Origin: Flavobacterium oreochromis
Lineage (GTDB): Bacteria; Bacteroidota; Bacteroidia; Flavobacteriales; Flavobacteriaceae
Reading direction: 5' to 3'
Assembly (NCBI RefSeq): GCF_019565455.1
Contig: NZ_CP067377.1
Span: forward strand, 62,001 to 126,000
DNA length: 64,000 nt
In this document: positions 39,599 to 49,752 of the stretch, piece by piece
How the letters are laid out: each line of letters begins with the position of its first letter
Position numbering within the stretch: the stretch's first letter is position 1
Translations under genes and position numbers: made by a program
The notes under the pieces: model-generated
The model's database searches: none
Told to the model about the DNA's origin: nothing
The model's input: the letters and a program-made list of their open reading frames with translations, nothing else

Positions 39599-41538
39599 TA
39601 ATTAAATGATTTAATTGTTTTCACAAGAGCTTCTTGAGCTGTTATAGGCAATTTCTTTATATTCAATTCTTTTTTAATTTTTTGATTTGAAACTAATAAT
39701 GTAGATGTCATTTTTTTTAACCGAAGAGAATTTAATGGTATAGGAACATAGTCTCCTAATTTCGCAATTGTAAAGATAATCCATTTTGGAATTTTAAAAT
39801 CTTTGCTTTTTATTCCTTTATTTTCTTTTATTATGTCTACTATTTGATTAGTAGCTACTGGCTGATCATCAGCTACATGATAAATTCCTCCCGAAATACT
39901 AGCTTTATTATCAATTATTTTTTGTATAAAAAAACAAAAATTATCAATAGCAATGAATGATCTTCTATTATTAAAGACTAATAAAGGATAAGGCATTCTT
40001 TTTCTGATAAACTTATACAACAAACTTAAACTACCTTTGTCTCCAGGACCATGTATCATAGGTGGCCGCAAAATTATTATTTTTTTCCCTTCAGGTATTT
40101 TTTGAGTTAATAAAAATTTTTCACCTTCATATTTAGAACGTGCATATATAGAAGTATGGTTTAGATTTGAATTTTCAGTTAAAAAATCATCTGAAACGAT
40201 TTCCTCTACCACAGCTATTGAGCTAATATGTATCAATAATTGAGCATTACTATGTAAGAAGGCATTGTAAATTTTTTTCACCACTTGATAGTTTGATTCA
40301 AAAAAATCTTGTTCTGATACTGTTCCTTTATGATCATGTGCTTTTCCAATACAGTTAATAAAGACATCTGAATCTATTGGTATCATTTCTTCCCAATGGG
40401 CTTCTCTTAAATTCACATTATAAACCGTGTTTGTTAAAAGAGAAACAATATTTTTTCCTACAAAACCATTTGTCCCAAAAATGGCAAGTTTACTTTTTTT
40501 TCCGTACCAATATTCATCTTGTTGCATATTAAATAAGCAATCTAACCATCCGTCTAAAGACATCATCCTACGATCAGTATCCTCTAGAGCTACAAAGTTT
40601 TCTTTAAAAAAATCTTCATTAATGATTATATTTTTTCTATTTATAATTAATATATTATTAGGATTATAAAAAGGATAATTAATTATATCAGCATTTGTAG
40701 TAATTAATTTTTTTCCAGATCCTAATACCTCAAAAGTACGCATAGTTAAACCTACTTGTGATGGATGGTTAATATCTAAAATAGACAAAGTTTTGCTATA
40801 CAAATTAATTATCTGGTTATGACTTAAACTATTAAAAGACACTTTATTTATGTCAAAATCTTTAAACGAACGATCAAACCTCTTTTTAAAATAAAACACT
40901 AATTTGCTAGGTGAAAAATAAAACGAATAATATTTTAAACTCTTTTGTTTACACCAATTACTTACTTTTTCACTAATTAAATATCTATCAGTGTGTGCTG
41001 ATCCAATAAATAAAGAAGCGTATTCAAAAGAAGAAAGCATATTATCTTTTGAATTATTATATAATTCTTCATATTCGTTAGAAAAGAACAAGGGTCTAAA
41101 ATGTAAATTATATTTTATAGCATCTGATCTATCAAATGTAAACTTCATATCAAAATAATCTAAATTCAATAAACCATTAGGATTATTAACAAATGAGTCG
41201 AAATTATAATAAATCGATTTAATTTCAGGGTTTAATGCTTTTACTTTTTCTAAAAAAAATAATGGAATTGCTTCACCTTTAATTACTAAAAAATAGTCAA
41301 ACCTTTCATTTTCAATTTTTGAAATAATTTTTTTATAATAGGTATCGATTTGATGTTTGTATAAATTTCTATTAAAACGTATCAACCCTTTTGCTAAGAT
41401 AGAGTTTGAAACTCTTTCGTCATAAAAAAAAACATTTGCCCCTAAACTAGTAAGTCTATCCTTTATTATTTTTTCATAACTAAAGAAACTTACAGATAAA
41501 AACAAGATTTTTTTCCCTTGTAAAACTTCCTTTACCAT
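39598..41538 (-). CDS. Glycosyltransferase (CgeB-like) and NAD-dependent epimerase in one open frame; possibly two genes fused by an indel
   Basis: One frame of 646 residues spans two unrelated domains. Residues about 1-345 resemble CgeB/YkvP-type glycosyltransferases (LFLSVSFFSYEKIIKDRLTS, then NHPSQVGLTMRTFEVLGSGK and IITTNADIINY). From about 350 an SDR epimerase begins with SKLAIFGTNGFVGKNIVSLL, with SIYARSKYEGEKFLL (YxxxK) and IILRPPMIHGPGDKGSL, close to WbpV-type UDP-QuiNAc dehydrogenases. At the junction a run of eight A (40494-40501) is critical: with nine A the first domain ends YWYGKKK-stop, and the epimerase could begin at an ATG about 20 bases upstream. So the fusion is probably an artefact. 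Confidence 0.75.
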   Translation of the reverse strand: MVKEVLQGKKILFLSVSFFSYEKIIKDRLTSLGANVFFYDERVSNSILAKGLIRFNRNLYKHQIDTYYKKIISKIENERFDYFLVIKGEAIPLFFLEKVKALNPEIKSIYYNFDSFVNNPNGLLNLDYFDMKFTFDRSDAIKYNLHFRPLFFSNEYEELYNNSKDNMLSSFEYASLFIGSAHTDRYLISEKVSNWCKQKSLKYYSFYFSPSKLVFYFKKRFDRSFKDFDINKVSFNSLSHNQIINLYSKTLSILDINHPSQVGLTMRTFEVLGSGKKLITTNADIINYPFYNPNNILIINRKNIIINEDFFKENFVALEDTDRRMMSLDGWLDCLFNMQQDEYWYGKKSKLAIFGTNGFVGKNIVSLLTNTVYNVNLREAHWEEMIPIDSDVFINCIGKAHDHKGTVSEQDFFESNYQVVKKIYNAFLHSNAQLLIHISSIAVVEEIVSDDFLTENSNLNHTSIYARSKYEGEKFLLTQKIPEGKKIIILRPPMIHGPGDKGSLSLLYKFIRKRMPYPLLVFNNRRSFIAIDNFCFFIQKIIDNKASISGGIYHVADDQPVATNQIVDIIKENKGIKSKDFKIPKWIIFTIAKLGDYVPIPLNSLRLKKMTSTLLVSNQKIKKELNIKKLPITAQEALVKTIKSFN

Positions 41539-42671
41539 TATTTTAACAAACCTTTCTTCCGCATTTCATTAAGGGAACTATCTAATTTATCTTCGTTAAT
41601 TTCTTGTTGCAAAACCCACTCTGTAAACTTAGCTATTCCACTCGTAAAATCCACTTTGGGTCTAAATCCTAATAAGTTATTAATCTTAGTTAAATCGGCA
41701 TAATTATGACGTATATCTCCTAATCTAAAATTACCAGTAATAGTAACTGGCACTTCTATCATATAAGCTTTAATTAGAGTACTTGCTACGGCATTTACAT
41801 CTATAGGCACTCCTGTTCCTACATTAAAAACCTCTCCATTAGCTTCTTCTTTTTCAATACCTAAGATGGTAGCATCTACAACATCGTCTATGTAAACAAA
41901 GTCTCTACTTTCTAATCCATCTTCAAAAATTTTTATCCCATTACCATTACGAATTTGAGTTGAAAAGATGGACAAAATACCTGTATAAGGATTTGATAAA
42001 GATTGCCCTGCACCATATACATTTTGATATCTAAAAGCTACTGGAGCAATACCTAAAGTAGGGCAAACAGTCATAATCATTTGTTCCTGATTTTGCTTAG
42101 TAATACCATAAACTGAGGAAGGATGAATTTTTGATTCTTCACAGGTAGCTAGCAATTCAAGTGTTTTTCCATCATGAAAATTAACTTCAAAATTACCATC
42201 AAGCATGTCCTTTTCATTTCTTTGTGTAGGATAAACAATACCCAACTCTGGATGTCTATATTTCCCTTCACCATATATAGAACGTGAAGAAGCAATAACA
42301 ACCTTTTTTACGGTATGTGCTGGACTATTAGCTAAAACATCGAGCATAATTGCCGTTCCTTGTATATTTACTTCAGTATATTTTTCAATACAATACATAG
42401 ATTGTCCAGTTCCTGTTTCAGCAGCAAAATGTACCACTATCTCTTGATTGGTTAATGCTTTTTCCCAATCTAAACGAGAAGTTACTGTACCTTTAATAAA
42501 AGTAACTTTATCTTTAATAGAAGTATATAAAGGAGACGTCTTTTCAGGTTTTTCACCGTGAATTTGAGGTGATAAATTATCTAAAACTGTAACTTTATAT
42601 CCTTTATCAATTAGTTTCAGTGCAAGGTTGCTGCCTATAAATCCAGCTCCTCCTGTAATTAAAATTTTCAT
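41538..42671 (-). CDS. NAD-dependent nucleotide-sugar epimerase, similar to dTDP-rhamnose 4-epimerase (WbiB type)
   Basis: This intact extended SDR of 377 residues has [51 protein letters not shown] (with S-S-R instead of the usual S-S-S), SSVYGITKQNQEQM (YxxxK) and SRDFVYIDDVVDAT. A long segment between the Ser and Tyr positions (YRHPELGIVYPTQRNEK) matches the WbiB-like subgroup I recall as dTDP-L-rhamnose 4-epimerase. Canonical rmlC and rmlD were not found in the window, so the substrate could instead be another dTDP-6-deoxy sugar. Its stop overlaps the start of the downstream gene. Confidence 0.75.
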   Translation of the reverse strand: MKILITGGAGFIGSNLALKLIDKGYKVTVLDNLSPQIHGEKPEKTSPLYTSIKDKVTFIKGTVTSRLDWEKALTNQEIVVHFAAETGTGQSMYCIEKYTEVNIQGTAIMLDVLANSPAHTVKKVVIASSRSIYGEGKYRHPELGIVYPTQRNEKDMLDGNFEVNFHDGKTLELLATCEESKIHPSSVYGITKQNQEQMIMTVCPTLGIAPVAFRYQNVYGAGQSLSNPYTGILSIFSTQIRNGNGIKIFEDGLESRDFVYIDDVVDATILGIEKEEANGEVFNVGTGVPIDVNAVASTLIKAYMIEVPVTITGNFRLGDIRHNYADLTKINNLLGFRPKVDFTSGIAKFTEWVLQQEINEDKLDSSLNEMRKKGLLK

Positions 42672-42754
42672 CAGTTTTCTATTTATTTATTATTACACAA
42701 GACATTGTCACACTCATTTTCTTAATATCTTTGCTTTTTATTTTAAAAGGTTCA

Positions 42755-43352
42755 TTATATTCTTTCCCACATTTTTATGGAAAAATTAAATTTTTTTATT
42801 GGTTTTGCTGGTGCTCCAACAGCTATCACATAAGGCGGTAATGATTTACTAACTACTGAATTAGCTCCCACAATAGTTCCTTTTCCTATGGTAACACCTG
42901 GTAAAACAGAAACAAATTCACCTAACCATACGTTATCTTCAATTACAACTGGTTTTGCAAATAACTGTCTCTTATTTGGTGATATATCAGGATGACTATC
43001 ATCTGTGTTGCCAGCGTAGCTACCATGCGAGCAATCTGATATATATATTTTACTTGCCAATAGAACATTATTGCCTATAAACACTTTTTTTCATGGCTGT
43101 TATATGAACATAATCGTTTAACTGCACATTATTCCCAAAAAACAATACTCTCTCATTTTGCTGAGGATAAGCTTCTAAACGGCACCCTGGCCCACAAGTA
43201 AATCCTTTTCCAAAATTAATAAATTTGCTTCCTCTAATATCAAAAGGAAAACGTATAATTCTTGCTTTAGAATAAAATATTCTTGTTCTAATTAAATTGA
43301 CACTCATTCTAACTATTCCCCATATACCATATTGAATAATCCTATCTTTCAT
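42755..43352 (-). CDS. Hexapeptide O-acetyltransferase (WbbJ/maltose acetyltransferase type), frame disrupted
   Basis: The rejoined protein has about 199 residues. The N-terminal part MKDRIIQYGIWGIVRMSVNL leads into left-handed beta-helix repeats: FGKGFTCGPGCRLEAY, RVLFFGNNVQLNDYVHITAM, VFIGNNVLLASKIYISDCSH, PVVIEDNVWLGEFVSVLPGV and TIGKGTIVGANSVVSKSLPP. SDCSHGSY supplies the catalytic histidine. The T7 run at 43085-43091 has one extra base; with six the repeats join smoothly. Such enzymes acetylate hydroxyls of exported sugars. It overlaps the glycosyltransferase gene upstream by 11 bases. Confidence 0.8.
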
Positions 43353-44440
43353 AATATAATTCCTTATAAAAATTCAAATATTGCTGAAATGTTAAATCCC
43401 AATCAAATTTAGCACTTTGCTCTATACCTCTTTTAATTAATTTATTCCTAAATTCAATATTTTTCAATTGCTGTATTGCACTAGCTATTTTAAACTCATC
43501 TATTTGATCGAGCAAAACAGCACCGTTTCCTGCCACCTCAGGAATGGAGGAATTATTTGAAGCAATTACAGGGCAATGCGTTTTCATTGCTTCTAGCAAT
43601 GGAATACCAAAACCTTCATAAGAAGAAGGATACAATAAGGCAAATGCCTTATTATAAAGCAAATTTAACTTTACATTATCCAGTCTACTAAACACGAAAT
43701 AACTTTCTTTTACTTTCAGTAAATCATCTAACATTTTTTCCTCTCCCTTGTTTAAAGGTTCCCCTATAATAACCAGTTTAAATTCTCCTTTAAACTGAGC
43801 TGCTGCTTTTACAGCTAATGGAAAATTTTTATAACTGGTCCTATGACCTATATACAACAAATATTTATAATCTTGTAAAGCCTCAAAATCAGAGGATTGG
43901 GCTGAAATTGTAAAATCGGTATGGATTGGATAAAATTCTCTACTTACTCCATTATAAATTACCTTTATCTTACTTCTATCTACATTTGGGACAAAAGCTA
44001 CTAAATCTTTTTTTGTATTTTCAGATATACAAATAATACCATCGGAATTTAAAACGGCATATTTTTTTTTGATACAAGTTGACCCATTTAGCCAGACCTG
44101 TTCTAAATTTTTCAGTGGTAAAATCATGGATTGTGGTAATATTTATAGCTTTTTTTGATTTTGAAATTCTAAAATAACTAGAATGAAAGATTGTCTTAGA
44201 CGTGATAGGAATCGTAAAATTAAGATATCTTCTAATAGCTAATTTCAAGAAAGTTTCATTTTTTACATTTTTAAGCGTTAGGTCTTTTCTAAAAATATTT
44301 TCATTTTCTTCAATTGGTTCATAAAAAGAAACTTCTTCGTCTGTCAAATTATTAAATCTTTTAATTAACTCTGTCCAGTAAACAGACCCCCCTCCAGATC
44401 TTTGAAGCGAATAAATTATATTATCAAAAATGATTTTCAT
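43342..44440 (-). CDS. Glycosyltransferase family 4, frame disrupted
   Basis: The rejoined protein has about 366 residues. It opens MKIIFDNIIYSLQRSGGGSV, with the glycine loop of GT4. After ITTIHDFTTEKFRTGLAKWV the donor domain begins VIYNGVSREFYPIH, YLLYIGHRTSYKN and LLYPSSYEGFGIPLLEAMKT, whose E-x7-E binds the nucleotide sugar. An extra base in the T9 run at 44062-44070 breaks it; eight give NLYQKKYAVLNSDGIICISE. Similar mannosyltransferases act in O-antigen synthesis, but the sugar is not determined. A 276-base gap with no gene precedes it. Confidence 0.78.
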
Positions 44441-44666
44441 TATTTAATTAGTTATTGTTTGTTTAAAACAATTTACAATATATTAAAAATTAGTAAATAT
44501 CTCATAAAATTCAGTATTACTATATCTAAAAAAAATCAATATTTTTTTACTAAAACACAAGATATTATAACTTACAAAAATATAAATCTAGCTTTTAGCA
44601 GATTCCTATCCTCGTCCTAAAGTACTCTAACCTTCTTTATATTTGTTTTTATCCGAAAAAGGTTAT

Positions 44667-44688
44667 ACTTATTCGAATTAGAATAAGT
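44667..44688 (-). terminator. Possible hairpin terminator after the GT4 gene
   Basis: An 8-bp inverted repeat, ACTTATTC at 44667-44674 and GAATAAGT at 44681-44688, lies about 28 bases beyond the stop of the glycosyltransferase gene at 44717 on the minus strand and is followed there by ATAACCTTTTTC. The stem is AT-rich and the T-tract not adjacent, so termination would be partial at best. The rest of the 44441-44716 gap shows nothing coding. Confidence 0.35.
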
Positions 44689-44716
44689 CTTTACAATTAA
44701 ACTTTAAGAATCTTTA

Positions 44717-45811
44717 TTAAGAAAGCAAGCTTTCCCATTTTTTTAAAATCATATCAGGAGAATATTTCAAAGATTCCATTTTACAATTCCCTCCTATTTT
44801 TAACCTTAAATCTTGATTAGAAATTAATTTTTTCAGTTTTTCGTAAAAATCGTCCTCATTATCCAAAACATATCCTGTAATATTTTCTTTGATTAAAGCC
44901 TGAGTTCCTTCACAAAAATAACCAACTACTGGTAGACCGCAATGTTGTGCCTCTAGTATAACCATTGGGAGTGCTTCATTATATGATGTTATCATAAAAA
45001 TGGATGCTGCCATATATTGATCAACAATATTTTTTACTGGTGAAAAAAACAATACATTATCTAAACCTTCATTTTTAAATAACTTTTTTAATTCCATCTC
45101 TTTGTCACCATTACCAAATATTTTGATTCTCCAATGTGGAAATTCATTTAGCAACTTTTTAGCTATGGGTACTACCCGATCATATCCTTTTTCTTGACTT
45201 AATCTACCTACCATAATGATTGTATTTTCTGTCACATTAGAAACCGCTTCAGTAAAGAATGGTAAGGAATTAGGAATGATTTTTATATTTTTATTTAAAT
45301 GTTTTATCTTATTCAATGCAATAGTAGACAAAGTTACAACTGCCGTCAACTTAGAGTATCCTATTTTCATTAATACTCTTGAAAGGAGAGGGATAGAATC
45401 GTAATCTATATGTTCACAAGCAATTTTTTTTATTTTTTCTGTTCCTTTTACAAAAGGAAGTACTCCACTAATATTATGCCCTTCTCCTATAATTACATCA
45501 GGCTTATGCCTTGCTATTGTTTTTTTCATTTTTGAAAAAAATTCAATGTACCAGATTATTTTTGAAGTCAGTTTAATAGTCATCGGCTTCATTGATAAAA
45601 AATCAAGTGTTACTCGCTGATCTAATTCAAAAAAAACAGGCCTATTTTCTGACAAACTAACCACTACAACCTCATGTTTTGATATTAACATATTAGCCAA
45701 ATTAATTGTAGAACGTTCTGTCCCTCCTGATCTAGCTATATCTCCTATTATTAATACTATTTTAATCTTTTTTGAATTTTTAGAGTAATTGATAGAATTA
45801 TGATACACCAT
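44717..45811 (-). CDS. Glycosyltransferase family 4
   Basis: This intact GT-B protein of 364 residues has KIKIVLIIGDIARSGGTERS as the acceptor-side loop near residue 15, then KIIPNSLPFF and TIIMVGRLSQEKGYDRVVPI as the start of the donor domain, and ITSYNEALPMVILEAQHCGL with the E-x7-E motif near residue 280. The layout matches capsule GT4 enzymes such as N-acetylgalactosamine transferases. Its start lies inside the 3' end of the polymerase gene (55-base overlap), so expression is tied to that gene. Methionine 1 gives a 17-residue extension before the fold. Confidence 0.8.
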   Translation of the reverse strand: MVYHNSINYSKNSKKIKIVLIIGDIARSGGTERSTINLANMLISKHEVVVVSLSENRPVFFELDQRVTLDFLSMKPMTIKLTSKIIWYIEFFSKMKKTIARHKPDVIIGEGHNISGVLPFVKGTEKIKKIACEHIDYDSIPLLSRVLMKIGYSKLTAVVTLSTIALNKIKHLNKNIKIIPNSLPFFTEAVSNVTENTIIMVGRLSQEKGYDRVVPIAKKLLNEFPHWRIKIFGNGDKEMELKKLFKNEGLDNVLFFSPVKNIVDQYMAASIFMITSYNEALPMVILEAQHCGLPVVGYFCEGTQALIKENITGYVLDNEDDFYEKLKKLISNQDLRLKIGGNCKMESLKYSPDMILKKWESLLS

Positions 45812-47113
45812 AATAAAAATCTAAGAAAATAAAAATATTCTGCTCTTGCTAAATAAACAGAAAACCCAACTATTACAGCATAACTAATAAAACTTCTAAT
45901 AGAAGATAAGGCATTCATTCTAGCATAATTAACACTGTACCCTAATATAGGAAAAAGAAAAAAGACACCTACTATTCCAAAAGCAAGATAAACATCGGCG
46001 ACTATATTTGTTCCTAGCCCCCACGTACCAACCTCTCCAAAAGTTGCCTTTGTAGTAATAAGTGCAGAGCGCATATTATCTTGATCGAAACCAAAGATTG
46101 CAACTACCATAGATTGCAAAAAGGTATGGGTGCTAAAAGAGGGGACAACATGGATTCACCATAAGTAAAGCCATTTTCCTTTACATAATCTATTGCCACA
46201 TATGTATTTCGATTATTTACGATAAAATCCATTGCAGAATCTTCGATATGAAATTCCTCATATTTATTTGAAACTTGTCGAAAAAAACCAATAACTGCAA
46301 ATAAAACAATACCAACAAAAATAATAAAAGAAAACCTAACTAACGAGACTGGCTTATACAATAGTGAATACAACCCCAAAATGGTTAAAACAATCTGTAT
46401 AGGTATAGTTCTACTACCAATTAAGAAAAACATAAAAAAATTAAGCCTACACATATGTAAGCGACTTTGTTAATCTTTAAAAAAACAATACTTTTATTAT
46501 TGTGTATTTTTAAATTAATAGCTTCTCCAATTATTCCTGACAACATAAAAGCAGGAAATATAGCAAAGAAATACTGACTAATAGCCCCTTCTTGAACCAC
46601 ATCAACCCCGCCTCCTATATACTGCATCATTATTTGTTCATAGCCTCCTGTTAGAACATATAATAGTAAAAAAAACAAAGAGAGTAAAAAAAGTGGTGTA
46701 GTATTTATACTTTTAAAAGTGGTAAAATCAATAGTCTTAAGTGATGAAGAACTTCTTTTTTTTGTATTGACTAACACTGCACCAAAAATATAACCAGATA
46801 TACTTAACAAAGATAACCCTGATGACAATGGTAATGTGTTTTTATCAAAATATAACTCATAAAATACATACCTATAAGGATCTGTTTCATACATATATAC
46901 CGTATAATAAAAAGTAACGAATAAAAATGAAACAAAAAACATATTATCAAAATCGAAATAGTTTTTCTTTTTCCTTATTAATAGATACGAAATAAAGGAA
47001 AAAATAGTAATACAAAAACAAAGAACTGAATACGAATAATTATATACACTTGGAGCGAATAAACATATAAGTAAAGATACCAGAAAAATAATTAAAAAAT
47101 ATAATTTAGACAT
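45757..47113 (-). CDS. wzy: O-antigen/capsule polymerase (Wzy), broken at two sites
   Basis: The rejoined protein has about 453 residues and at least ten membrane helices, starting MSKLYFLIIFLVSLLICLFA. A conserved element FMFFLIGSRTIPIQIVLTIL and a large periplasmic loop (VIGFFRQVSNKYEEFHIEDS to GFTYGESMLSPLLAPIPF, then GEVGTWGLGTNIVADVYLAF) match the oligosaccharide repeat unit polymerase family; G-x-G-x-N-x-x-A near the C-terminus is typical. One base is missing from the A7 run at 46434-46440 and one from the A5 run at 46118-46122. It links repeat units flipped by Wzx, whose gene ends 12 bases upstream. Confidence 0.8.
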
Positions 47114-47125
47114 ATATAAAGTTAT

Positions 47126-48387
47126 TCATATCGATTTTAACATACTATTTTTTCTGACAATAAATCTACAGAACAAAATCTCTGAAATAGCAGAAAAAGA
47201 AATGGCTATTCCAAAAATTAAAACATTTTTATAAACAAAAATTAACAGACAGAAAATTAGACATGTAAATAAAGAAACTATCTGATTCAATGTTACATAG
47301 TAATTATTGTTTGTAGGAATAAACACAAAATTAATATATGCTGTAACAACCAACCAACTCATAATCGTAGTACTTAAAAATAATACTAAAGGAAAACACA
47401 TTTCAAAACCATTACCTCCCAATATATTAATCAATAAATTTCCGAATAATATTAATAAAATAATTAAAATTGACGACACTATATACTCAACCTTAATAAT
47501 TTTCTTTATTATTGAAGCGTTAACATTTCTAACTAACTTAGGAAAAATTGCCGCATTTATACTCATAATTAACATTCGAGGAATAATAACAACTTTTAAT
47601 GCTAAATCATAGATTGCTACATCTCTCATTGTTAAAAAAAACCAATAAAAAGAGGAATACTATATTCTTTAATAGTTCCTGCTAAGTATGTATAGAAAAA
47701 AGGAAGAGCTTCCTTCAAATAAATGAATGATTCAGATAATGGTTTTATAGTAATTTTTAGGCCTTTAGAGAGAACTATAAAAAAAGCAATTATACCTGCC
47801 AAAACATTACCTAATGACATAATTGCAACATATATTAAAAGATCTTCTTTTGATTTCACGAAAAAGAAAACAAATGGCAAAGTAATAAACTTAGATAAAA
47901 TTTGTATGTATGTAACAACTCTCATTTTTTGAATTCCTTGAAAAAACCACTGAGGAAAAAGAATTGCAGAAATGTTCGTAACAAAAAGTATAGTAAAAAG
48001 TAACTTATTATTTATAAATATCGGTACAGAAAAAAGGAGTATCAAAAAAACTATCGAAGATATAACAAACAAAAAAAGCTTAGCTGTAAAAATATGAGAT
48101 AAAATATTACTTAAAGCAATATTGTTATCAACATTTACTGAAACTGTTTTTACAGATGGTAATTCTAAGCCAAAGTTTACAAAAAATAAAAAATAAGCAG
48201 CAATAGAGTTAGCAAAAACAAATATTCCATAAGATTCTACACCTAAAACCCTAATTAAATATGGATATACCAATAAATAGAAAAAAGAATTTAAAACTTG
48301 CAAAATAGTCATAAAGAAATAATTCTCTATGACTTTTTTATTTTCTTTAGCAATGCGTAAAATCTTATTAATTTTTTCTTTCATCAA
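47126..48387 (-). CDS. wzx: O-antigen/capsule flippase (Wzx), frame disrupted
   Basis: The rejoined protein has about 421 residues with twelve or more predicted membrane helices. It opens ENYFFMTILQVLNSFFYLLV and YPYLIRVLGVESYGIFVFA, the conserved N-terminal signature of polysaccharide flippases of the MATE-related PST family. FPQWFFQGIQKMRVVTYIQI near residue 130 is a second landmark. One base is missing from the A8 run at 47634-47641; repair gives FIGFFLTMRDVAIYDLALKV. It moves undecaprenyl-linked repeat units to the periplasm. Wzy follows directly, so the two define a Wzx/Wzy-dependent pathway. Confidence 0.85.
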
Positions 48388-48393
48388 ATAAAC

Positions 48394-48735
48394 TTACTTT
48401 CTATTATAATCATCTTCTACCCTTACAATATCATCTTCGCCAAAATATGTACCGTATTGAACTTCGATAAAAATTAAAGGGTTATTCGTTTTATTTTCGA
48501 TTCTATGGTGAGCTCCCTGAGGTATTTGAGCAACTTGTCCAGGGCAATAATCTTGAATATTATTGTTAATAGTTATAGTGCCTATACCTTCTATAATTGT
48601 CCACACTTCACTTCTTTTAAAATGATATTGTAAAGAAAGTCTTCCTCCAGGATTAACTAAAATTCTTTTTACCTTATGTGTTGAGGCATTTCCCAACACC
48701 CAATATTCACCCCAAGGTCTTACATCGTGTTCCAT
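48394..48735 (-). CDS. Mannose-6-phosphate isomerase-type cupin (stand-alone)
   Basis: This small intact protein of 113 residues is a cupin like the C-terminal domain of bifunctional ManC/AlgA enzymes: RPWGEYWVLGNASTHKVKRI, NPGGRLSLQYHFKRSEVWTI, IEGIGTITINN, CPGQVAQIPQGAHHRIENKT and PLIFIEVQYGTYFGEDDIVR. The histidines and glutamates of the metal site are all present (Q-Y-H, E-V-W, H-H-R). It lies five bases from manC, so the two genes together match the usual bifunctional enzyme, split in two. It probably interconverts fructose-6-phosphate and mannose-6-phosphate or an analogous sugar phosphate. Confidence 0.78.
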   Translation of the reverse strand: MEHDVRPWGEYWVLGNASTHKVKRILVNPGGRLSLQYHFKRSEVWTIIEGIGTITINNNIQDYCPGQVAQIPQGAHHRIENKTNNPLIFIEVQYGTYFGEDDIVRVEDDYNRK

Positions 48736-48740
48736 ATCTT

Positions 48741-49742
48741 TTATTTTATTAAAGGAGAGTCAATTTTCTCTAATTTTTCATATATATTTTTTACCTCCTG
48801 AGAATTTTCTTTTCTAAGAATTAAATTAGCATCTTCAGTTTCAACTAAAATTGTATTTTGAAGTCCAAGAAATTGAAAAAATTTATCCTTAAAACCTATA
48901 TACATATTACCATTCTCATCAGGTTCATTTCCGTTATTAGCAAAATACTCATATAAAGATTCAAAAGAACCTAAATCAGACCAACCAAAATCTCCTAAAA
49001 CTACTTTGATCTTATTACTTCTCTCCATAACTGCATAATCAATACTCTTAGAAATAATATTCTCCATGTAAGAAGTTTGTAGAATTCCATCAATAGAATT
49101 ATCCCACGCAAACTTAGAGGCCTCAAATATTTTAGGTTCAAATTTAAGCAATTCATCTAACAATACCGATACTTTAAAACAAAACATTCCACTATTCCAG
49201 AAGAATTTTTTTGCATTAAGGAATGAAATCGCTGTTTCTTTATTTGGTTTTTCTCTAAAACTAATGACATTTTCACCATCGCTTTCAATGTATCCGAAAC
49301 CAGTTTCAGGTTTAGTTGGTATGATACCAAAAGTAACAATATTACCTTGTTCTGCTAAAGTTATAGCATGATTAACACTTTTATGGTAATTTTCAACATC
49401 AACTATAATATGATCTGAAGGTACTACAAGTAAAATATCATCTAAATTTGAAGCAAAAGCTGAAAAAGCAATAGCTGCAGCAGTATTTTTAGGTAAAGTT
49501 TCAGTAATCTTTAAAAAATCAATTCCTAAATTAGTAAATTCATTAGAGCCTAACTCAACATTACTTTCGTTACCTACAAGTATAAATTTATTAGTTATAC
49601 TAATGTTTCTATCAATAGTTAATGAAAATAAATTTTTATTATTAAACAAAGGTAAATATTGCTTAGGCACACTCTTTCTAGAAAGTGGCCAAAGACGACT
49701 ACCTATACCTCCTGACAATATAACTGTACTTATCTTATTCAT
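48741..49742 (-). CDS. manC: Mannose-1-phosphate guanylyltransferase (ManC type)
   Basis: The start MNKISTVILSGGIGSRLWPL is preferred over a methionine three codons upstream. The protein of about 333 residues carries the pyrophosphorylase signature GGIGSRLWPLSRKSVPKQYL, then ETLPKNTAAAIAFSAFA, DILLVVPSDHII, FGIIPTKPETGFGYIESDG and FREKPNKETAISFL, and VVLGDFGWSDLGSFESLYEY near the end. These are the classic steps of the NTP transferase family with GDP-mannose as product. It lacks the fused isomerase domain, which is encoded by the next gene. GDP-mannose could feed the GT4 enzymes nearby; no GDP-mannose dehydratase gene was seen. Confidence 0.88.
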   Translation of the reverse strand: MNKISTVILSGGIGSRLWPLSRKSVPKQYLPLFNNKNLFSLTIDRNISITNKFILVGNESNVELGSNEFTNLGIDFLKITETLPKNTAAAIAFSAFASNLDDILLVVPSDHIIVDVENYHKSVNHAITLAEQGNIVTFGIIPTKPETGFGYIESDGENVISFREKPNKETAISFLNAKKFFWNSGMFCFKVSVLLDELLKFEPKIFEASKFAWDNSIDGILQTSYMENIISKSIDYAVMERSNKIKVVLGDFGWSDLGSFESLYEYFANNGNEPDENGNMYIGFKDKFFQFLGLQNTILVETEDANLILRKENSQEVKNIYEKLEKIDSPLIK

Positions 49743-49752
49743 AATTAGCAAC

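Noticed and set aside
39598..41538. New bifunctional glycosyltransferase-epimerase enzyme
   Set aside because: One base in an A run decides fusion against separation; see the finding at 40494.
44441..44716. A small gene in the gap
   Set aside because: Only a low-complexity AT-rich frame with no start signal or motif; an 8-bp inverted repeat is the only structure.
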